A stretch of DNA of 9,337 bases from assembly GCA_023443765.1 (NCBI GenBank), contig JAEZTA010000136.1:1-9337 (forward strand), in the 5' to 3' direction. The notes beneath the pieces are model-generated. The model ran no database searches, had not been told where the DNA came from, and saw only the letters and a program-made list of their open reading frames with translations. The translations under genes and the position numbers were made by a program. Shown one piece after another: positions 7,680 to 9,337 of this stretch (positions are counted from its first letter, which is position 1; each line of letters begins with the position of its first letter). This DNA is from Bacteroidota bacterium (GTDB lineage Bacteria; Bacteroidota; Bacteroidia; Bacteroidales; Rikenellaceae).

Positions 7680-8267
7680 ATGAAAAAGGTGTTTTCGCAG
7701 GACCAGACCAACCAGACGCTCGACCGGTTCCGGCAGGGCGATTCCGAAGCATTCGCCAGCCTCTACCAGTCCCACTGGCAGCAGGTGTTCCGTTTCAGCC
7801 GCCTCTACCTGAAGAGCGACGACGATGCGGAGGATGTCGTACAGGAGGTTTTCATCCGCCTGTGGCAGATCCACGAACGCATCCACCCCGGCGACAATTT
7901 TTCGGGGCTGCTATTCATCATAACGCGCAACCTGATTTTCAACCGTTTCCGCAGGCAACTCGACCCGCTGGGCTTCAAGGTTTCGGTGCTCGCGGCCCTC
8001 GAAGCCTCGGACGACATCGAATCCGAGATCAGCGCCCGCGACCTCTCGGAGTATATCGACCGGCTGGTCGACCTGATGCCCGCCCGCCAGCGGCAGGTGT
8101 TCAACATGAGCCGCCGCGACCACAAAAGCTACCGCGAGATCGCCGAAGAACTGAACCTCTCGCAAAAGACCGTCGAGGCGCACATGCGCGAAGCGCTGCG
8201 CTTCCTGCGCGATAACCTCGCCGTGCTGCTCTGGCTCGCGCTTTTCCACGACGGGATAACCAGCTAA
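7680..8267 (+). CDS. ECF-type RNA polymerase sigma-70 factor (Bacteroidota SusC/D-associated family)
   Basis: This is a 195-residue extracytoplasmic-function sigma factor that directs RNA polymerase to a small set of promoters once its anti-sigma partner is relieved. Region 2 spans about 14-95: FRQGDSEAFASLYQSHW, then DDAEDVVQEVFIRLW (48-62), which contacts core polymerase, and FIITRNLIFNRFRR (79-92) for the -10 element. After a variable linker, region 4 covers about 122-180: LMPARQRQVFNMSR (132-145) and the helix-turn-helix SYREIAEELNLSQKTVEAHMREALRFLR (150-177), which reads the -35 element. There is no region 1 or 3, as expected for the group. The hydrophobic tail (LAVLLWLALF) is common in this subfamily. 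The neighbouring fecR-like gene on the same strand is its presumed regulator. The target promoters are not visible. Confidence 0.95.
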   Translation: MKKVFSQDQTNQTLDRFRQGDSEAFASLYQSHWQQVFRFSRLYLKSDDDAEDVVQEVFIRLWQIHERIHPGDNFSGLLFIITRNLIFNRFRRQLDPLGFKVSVLAALEASDDIESEISARDLSEYIDRLVDLMPARQRQVFNMSRRDHKSYREIAEELNLSQKTVEAHMREALRFLRDNLAVLLWLALFHDGITS

Positions 8268-8336
8268 ACGCCTCCGCCCGGGGCGTAAATGTCCCTCCCG
8301 AAACAAAATTTTCAAAAAAATCACCGCACGCACTAA

Positions 8337-8376
8337 GGGTATCCGGTGCCGTGCCGTGTATTTATTGCGGATATCC
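8337..8376 (+). promoter_or_regulatory. Leader hairpin in the sigma/anti-sigma gap, upstream of the fecR-like gene
   Basis: GGGTATCCG (8337-8345) can pair with CGGATATCC (8368-8376) as a 9-bp stem, with one G-U pair at 8339/8374 and a 22-base loop. It ends 16 bases before the anti-sigma ATG. The loop contains a short GTGCC repeat, which together with the upstream GCACG near 8326 could form a competing pairing. The 125-bp gap also carries AT-rich runs at about 8303-8320 and an ACTAAGGGTAT string. From memory, similar strings recur between such gene pairs in Bacteroidota. Whether it acts as an mRNA structure or as part of a promoter is unknown. Confidence 0.45.
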
Positions 8377-8392
8377 ATAGAAGACAAACGAG

Positions 8393-9337
8393 ATGACAGA
8401 CATCAAAACCCTCGTCCGGAAGCTGTTGGCCGATAAACTCTCGCAGAAAGAGTTGTCGGAGCTTTGGCAGCGGCGCGACATCACGCAACATATGCAGCGC
8501 GAATGGGACGGCAGTGCGGAGCAGGCCGAAGCGGACCTTGCGCGCGAAAGCCGTATCTGGGAACGCATCGTTCCCCGCACGGAACGGGCCGGAAATCCCC
8601 GCCCGGGACTGCGCGTCGCATGGCGCCGCTGGGGTTACGGCATCGCGGCATCGATCATGCTGGCCGTCGGCACCGGACTCACGATCGCCAACCTGCTGTG
8701 GCGTCCCGCCCCGGAGGTCATCCACACCCTTTACAGCGGCAACCAGAGCACCGAACAGGTCGCCCTGCCCGACGGTTCGACCCTCTGGCTCGGAGCCAAC
8801 TCCTCGTGCAGCTACGCGGCCAACTTTTCGGGCCGCGAACGGCGCGTGGAACTCACCGGCCAGGGCTTTTTCGAAGTGGCGAAGGACCCCGCACGGCCTT
8901 TCGTCGTAAGTTCGGGGAGCATCGACGTGACGGCGCTGGGAACCGCCTTCGAAGTCTTTTCCGACCTCGAAGGGCGCCATGTGGAGACCATCCTGCGCAA
9001 CGGCAGCGTCCGGGTTTCCATCCCCGGGGTGACGAAAAAGAGCTACACGCTCTCGCCCGACCAGAAATTCGCCTACTCGGCCGATACGCGCAGGGTAGTC
9101 ATCACCGAGGTCAATGCCCAGCGCTACACCCTCTGGCACGAACGGATGGCGCTGAGTTTCGAGAACCAACCGCTGGCGGTCATCCTGCCGCGCCTGGAGA
9201 GGTGGTACAACTGCCGCATCGACTGCCCCGCAGAGATCGCGTCGCGCTACTACTACACCTTCACGCTGAGCGACGAGACGCTCGACCGCACGCTGCAACT
9301 CCTGCAGTCTTCGACCAACCAGGCGCCGCTCTTCTAC
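8393..9337 (+). CDS. FecR-like anti-sigma factor, 3' truncated by the window edge
   Basis: This inner-membrane anti-sigma factor is thought to hold the adjacent ECF sigma factor until an outer-membrane SusC-type transporter signals substrate. The frame starts at ATG 8393 and has 315 codons with no stop before the window ends; family members usually have about 320-390 residues, so little is missing. Residues about 1-75 are the cytoplasmic sigma-binding part. Residues about 84-102 (IAASIMLAVGTGLTIANLL) form the single membrane span. The periplasmic FecR domain begins near 123 with VALPDGSTLWLGANSS, continues through RRVELTGQGFFEVAKDPARPFVV and the VTALGTAFEV strand, and reaches about residue 225. 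MALSFENQPLAVILPRLERWYN (252-273) starts the C-terminal DUF4974/STN-like domain that probably receives the signal. The upstream gene order and 125-bp spacing are usual for these pairs. Confidence 0.94.
   Translation, partial: MTDIKTLVRKLLADKLSQKELSELWQRRDITQHMQREWDGSAEQAEADLARESRIWERIVPRTERAGNPRPGLRVAWRRWGYGIAASIMLAVGTGLTIANLLWRPAPEVIHTLYSGNQSTEQVALPDGSTLWLGANSSCSYAANFSGRERRVELTGQGFFEVAKDPARPFVVSSGSIDVTALGTAFEVFSDLEGRHVETILRNGSVRVSIPGVTKKSYTLSPDQKFAYSADTRRVVITEVNAQRYTLWHERMALSFENQPLAVILPRLERWYNCRIDCPAEIASRYYYTFTLSDETLDRTLQLLQSSTNQAPLFY

Noticed and set aside
6198..7886. Minus-strand open frame of 562 codons opposite the propeller gene
   Set aside because: It crosses the terminator, the promoter and the start of the sigma gene, and has a shadow-like composition, so it is not a gene.
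8333..9298. Minus-strand open frame of 321 codons opposite the anti-sigma gene
   Set aside because: The + strand frame here has a start, a membrane span and FecR and DUF4974 signatures. The antisense frame has none and overlaps the leader hairpin.
1..9337. CRISPR arrays, tRNA or rRNA genes, insertion sequences, attachment sites
   Set aside because: I saw no spaced direct repeats, cloverleaf, rRNA-like stretch, transposase or terminal inverted repeats on either strand.

Overview
The window looks like chromosomal DNA from a GC-rich member of the Bacteroidota, most plausibly a gut-type lineage such as Alistipes/Rikenellaceae. That placement is an inference from three things: strongly G/C-ending codons, a SusC/SusD pair, and a Bacteroidota-type promoter (TTTG, 20 bp, TAnnTTTG). 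All supported genes are on the + strand. The long minus-strand reading frames are shadows of GC-rich genes.

Region 1 (1-7537) is the end of a nutrient-uptake operon. It begins inside a SusC-like TonB-dependent outer-membrane transporter whose 5' end lies before the window. Next come a SusD-like surface lipoprotein (2513-4315), a BACON-domain multi-domain surface lipoprotein (4351-6135) that is probably the surface glycan-binding protein, and a fourth lipoprotein (6222-7382). The fourth resembles the helveticin J / TagC / phage receptor-binding type of beta-propeller. A perfect 13-bp hairpin lies between the third and fourth genes. A textbook intrinsic terminator at 7506-7537 closes the operon. 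No glycoside hydrolase, lyase, protease or other enzyme is visible in the part seen.

Region 2 (7538-9337) is a new transcription unit. A good Bacteroidota housekeeping promoter (7578-7609) drives an ECF RNA polymerase sigma factor (7680-8267). A 125-bp gap with a 9-bp leader hairpin follows, then a FecR-like anti-sigma factor that runs off the right edge (8393 to 9337 and beyond). Such sigma/anti-sigma pairs usually stand just upstream of the SusC/SusD genes they control. This pair therefore more likely governs a second uptake locus to the right than the operon to its left.

Working model: SusC and SusD form a lidded outer-membrane importer, the BACON protein and the propeller protein display binding surfaces outside the cell, and the sigma/FecR pair is a cell-surface-signalling switch for the neighbouring locus. 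The least explained element is the propeller lipoprotein.
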